NCBI GenBank assembly: GCA_937859895.1
Contig: CALMAV010000091.1
Location: 3,827 to 11,261 of the forward strand
Origin: an uncultured Bryobacterales bacterium
GTDB taxonomy: Bacteria > Acidobacteriota > Terriglobia > Bryobacterales > Bryobacteraceae
Reading direction: 5' to 3'
DNA length: 7,435 bases
A program made the translations under genes and the position numbers. The notes under the pieces were generated by a model. It was given only the letters and a program-made list of their open reading frames with translations, was not told the origin of the DNA and made no database searches. This document shows, piece after piece, positions 5,959 to 7,435 of this stretch. Numbering within the stretch: position 1 is the first letter of the stretch; each line of letters opens with the position of its first letter.

Positions 5959-7435
5959 ATGGCAATCGATCCCCGGGCCGGCAAGCTCGCTGAGCCTTCG
6001 CAGCTGGCGAACATTCCAAGGCTGGTCACCAGCTACTACGCTTTGCATCCTGACGTTGCAAAATCGACCGAACGGGTTGCTTTCGGCACCTCGGGCCATC
6101 GCGGGTCATCCTTTCTCTCGTCATTCAACGAAGACCACATTGCCGCCATCACACAGGCGATCTGCCGTTATCGCAGCGAACAAGGAATTACCGGTCCGCT
6201 CTTTCTGGGGATGGATACCCACGCCCTTTCTGAGCCCGCCTTGGCAACCGCGCTTGAGGTTCTAGCTGCGAACCAAGTCACGACGATGATCGATGGAGAT
6301 GGAGGCTATGCGCCGACACCGGCCATCTCGCATGCCATCCTCCGAGCAAACCAAAAGGCTGGACCCGGAGAGGAGCTTGCCGATGGCATCGTTATCACGC
6401 CATCGCATAACCCTCCGGAAGATGGCGGCTTTAAGTACAACCCGCCGAGTGGTGGGCCGGCTGACACGAGTGCTACCAAGTGGATCGAGAACGAAGCGAA
6501 TCGACTGCTGGGGGACGGATTGCGCGAGGTACGACGAATTCCATTTGCCCAGGCCATGGCTGCGTCAACCACACATCGCTACGACTACGTCTCCGGCTAT
6601 GTGAACGAGCTTGAGTCTGTCATTGATTTTGACGCCATCCGGAACGCTGGCCTGCGGCTTGGTGTCGACCCACTGGGTGGCGCGGGCGTAGGGTACTGGC
6701 CTCGCATTGCCGAACGTTACCGGCTCAATCTGACCGTTGTGAACACCGCTGTCGATCCGACGTTCCGCTTCATGACGCTCGATTGGGATGGCAAGATCCG
6801 AATGGATTGCTCGTCGCGGTATGCGATGGCCAGCTTGATTGCGCTTAAAGATAAGTTCGATGTAGCGTTTGCCTGCGATACCGATCACGACCGGCACGGC
6901 GTTGTGGCGCCAAGCGTTGGACTGCTGAATCCGAATCATTATCTAGCAGTGGCCATCGATTACCTGTTCCGGAACCGCCCCCAGTGGAAGGCTGATGCGG
7001 GGGTGGGTAAGACACTGGTCAGCAGCAGCATGATCGACCGTGTAGCTGCGAGCCTCGGCCGCAAGCTCTACGAAGTTCCAGTTGGCTTCAAATGGTTTGT
7101 GGATGGGTTGCTGAACGGGTCGCTCGGATTTGGAGGCGAAGAGAGTGCCGGAGCTTCGTTCCTGGACTTTGCTGGTGGGTCCTGGAGCACGGACAAAGAC
7201 GGTCTCATTCTTGGACTGCTCTCGGCGGAGATCACAGCAAAGACCGGTGCCGATCCTGGGCAGTATTACCGCAAGCTTACCGAGAAGTTCGGCGATCCGG
7301 TTTACGAGCGGATTGATGCTCCCGCGTCCCCTGACGAGAAAGCAATCCTCGCAAAGCTTTCACCCGAACAGGTGAGCGCTAAAGAACTAGCAGGCGATCC
7401 CATTGAAGCCATGCTGACCAAAGCACCGGGCAACG
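5959..7435 (+). CDS. pgm: Phosphoglucomutase, alpha-D-glucose-specific (C-terminus cut by window edge)
   Basis: An open frame from ATG 5959 runs to the right edge, giving 492 residues of an expected 546 or so. It interconverts glucose 1-phosphate and glucose 6-phosphate in the cytoplasm. The N-terminal AFGTSGHRGS (41-50) is typical. The phosphoserine loop is TPSHNPP with Ser149, the Mg-binding loop is DTDHDRHG (Asp307, Asp309, Asp311), and the sugar-binding loop is GFGGEESAG (390-398). These match the E. coli Pgm type (TIGR01132 class) rather than the PgcA/ManB type. All catalytic positions appear intact. The missing part is the end of the C-terminal phosphate-binding domain. It follows the GspS-like ligase by 26 bp on the same strand, so it is probably co-transcribed. 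Whether it serves the ligase pathway or is only carried by the transcript is not decidable here. Confidence 0.96.
   Translation, partial: MAIDPRAGKLAEPSQLANIPRLVTSYYALHPDVAKSTERVAFGTSGHRGSSFLSSFNEDHIAAITQAICRYRSEQGITGPLFLGMDTHALSEPALATALEVLAANQVTTMIDGDGGYAPTPAISHAILRANQKAGPGEELADGIVITPSHNPPEDGGFKYNPPSGGPADTSATKWIENEANRLLGDGLREVRRIPFAQAMAASTTHRYDYVSGYVNELESVIDFDAIRNAGLRLGVDPLGGAGVGYWPRIAERYRLNLTVVNTAVDPTFRFMTLDWDGKIRMDCSSRYAMASLIALKDKFDVAFACDTDHDRHGVVAPSVGLLNPNHYLAVAIDYLFRNRPQWKADAGVGKTLVSSSMIDRVAASLGRKLYEVPVGFKWFVDGLLNGSLGFGGEESAGASFLDFAGGSWSTDKDGLILGLLSAEITAKTGADPGQYYRKLTEKFGDPVYERIDAPASPDEKAILAKLSPEQVSAKELAGDPIEAMLTKAPGN

Noticed and set aside
6056..7375. Additional open frames within 6056-7375 on both strands
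   Set aside because: They overlap the phosphoglucomutase frame, which carries all its catalytic motifs, and show no features of their own.
1..7435. tRNA, rRNA, CRISPR array, insertion sequence or attachment site
   Set aside because: No cloverleaf-like element, repeated spacer pattern, transposase motif or flanking direct repeat was recognised by reading either strand.

Overview
The window looks like a chromosomal piece of a moderately GC-rich Gram-negative-type bacterium. Codon use and the character of the proteins suggest Acidobacteriota (class Terriglobia), but this is an inference from protein style, since there is no rRNA or marker gene. It contains seven protein genes and no RNA genes, mobile elements or CRISPR.

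Left edge (1-596, minus strand): a gene cut by the window edge encodes an exported protein with a clear signal peptide. It probably starts at a TTG codon preceded by a good ribosome binding site. It may have a LolA/RseB-like fold, but this is only a tentative match. A 209-bp divergent region (597-805) follows. It carries a plausible sigma-70-type promoter for the minus-strand gene, a 7-bp-arm inverted repeat beside its -35 box, and a 10-bp perfect palindrome.

Rest of the window (806-7435, plus strand): six tightly packed genes that read as one operon. In order they encode an alpha/beta-hydrolase of the putative esterase family (806-1516), a RimK-like ATP-grasp ligase (1581-2522), a YbdK-type GCS2 carboxylate-amine ligase (2566-3711), an M29-type metallo-aminopeptidase (3708-4727), a glutathionylspermidine-synthase/YgiC-like ATP-grasp ligase (about 4730-5932), and phosphoglucomutase (5959 to beyond the right edge). 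Gaps are 64, 43, -4, 2 and 26 bp.

The notable point is that three different ATP-dependent carboxylate-amine ligases are encoded together with a hydrolase and an aminopeptidase, with no ribosomal, NRPS or carrier-protein genes. All six proteins lack obvious signal peptides and are probably cytoplasmic. The most economical reading is a pathway that makes a small non-ribosomal peptide or amide, formally similar to glutathione or glutathionylspermidine synthesis, with hydrolytic tailoring or turnover. The phosphoglucomutase at the 3' end may link it to sugar phosphates or may simply share the transcript. The substrates cannot be read from the sequence.
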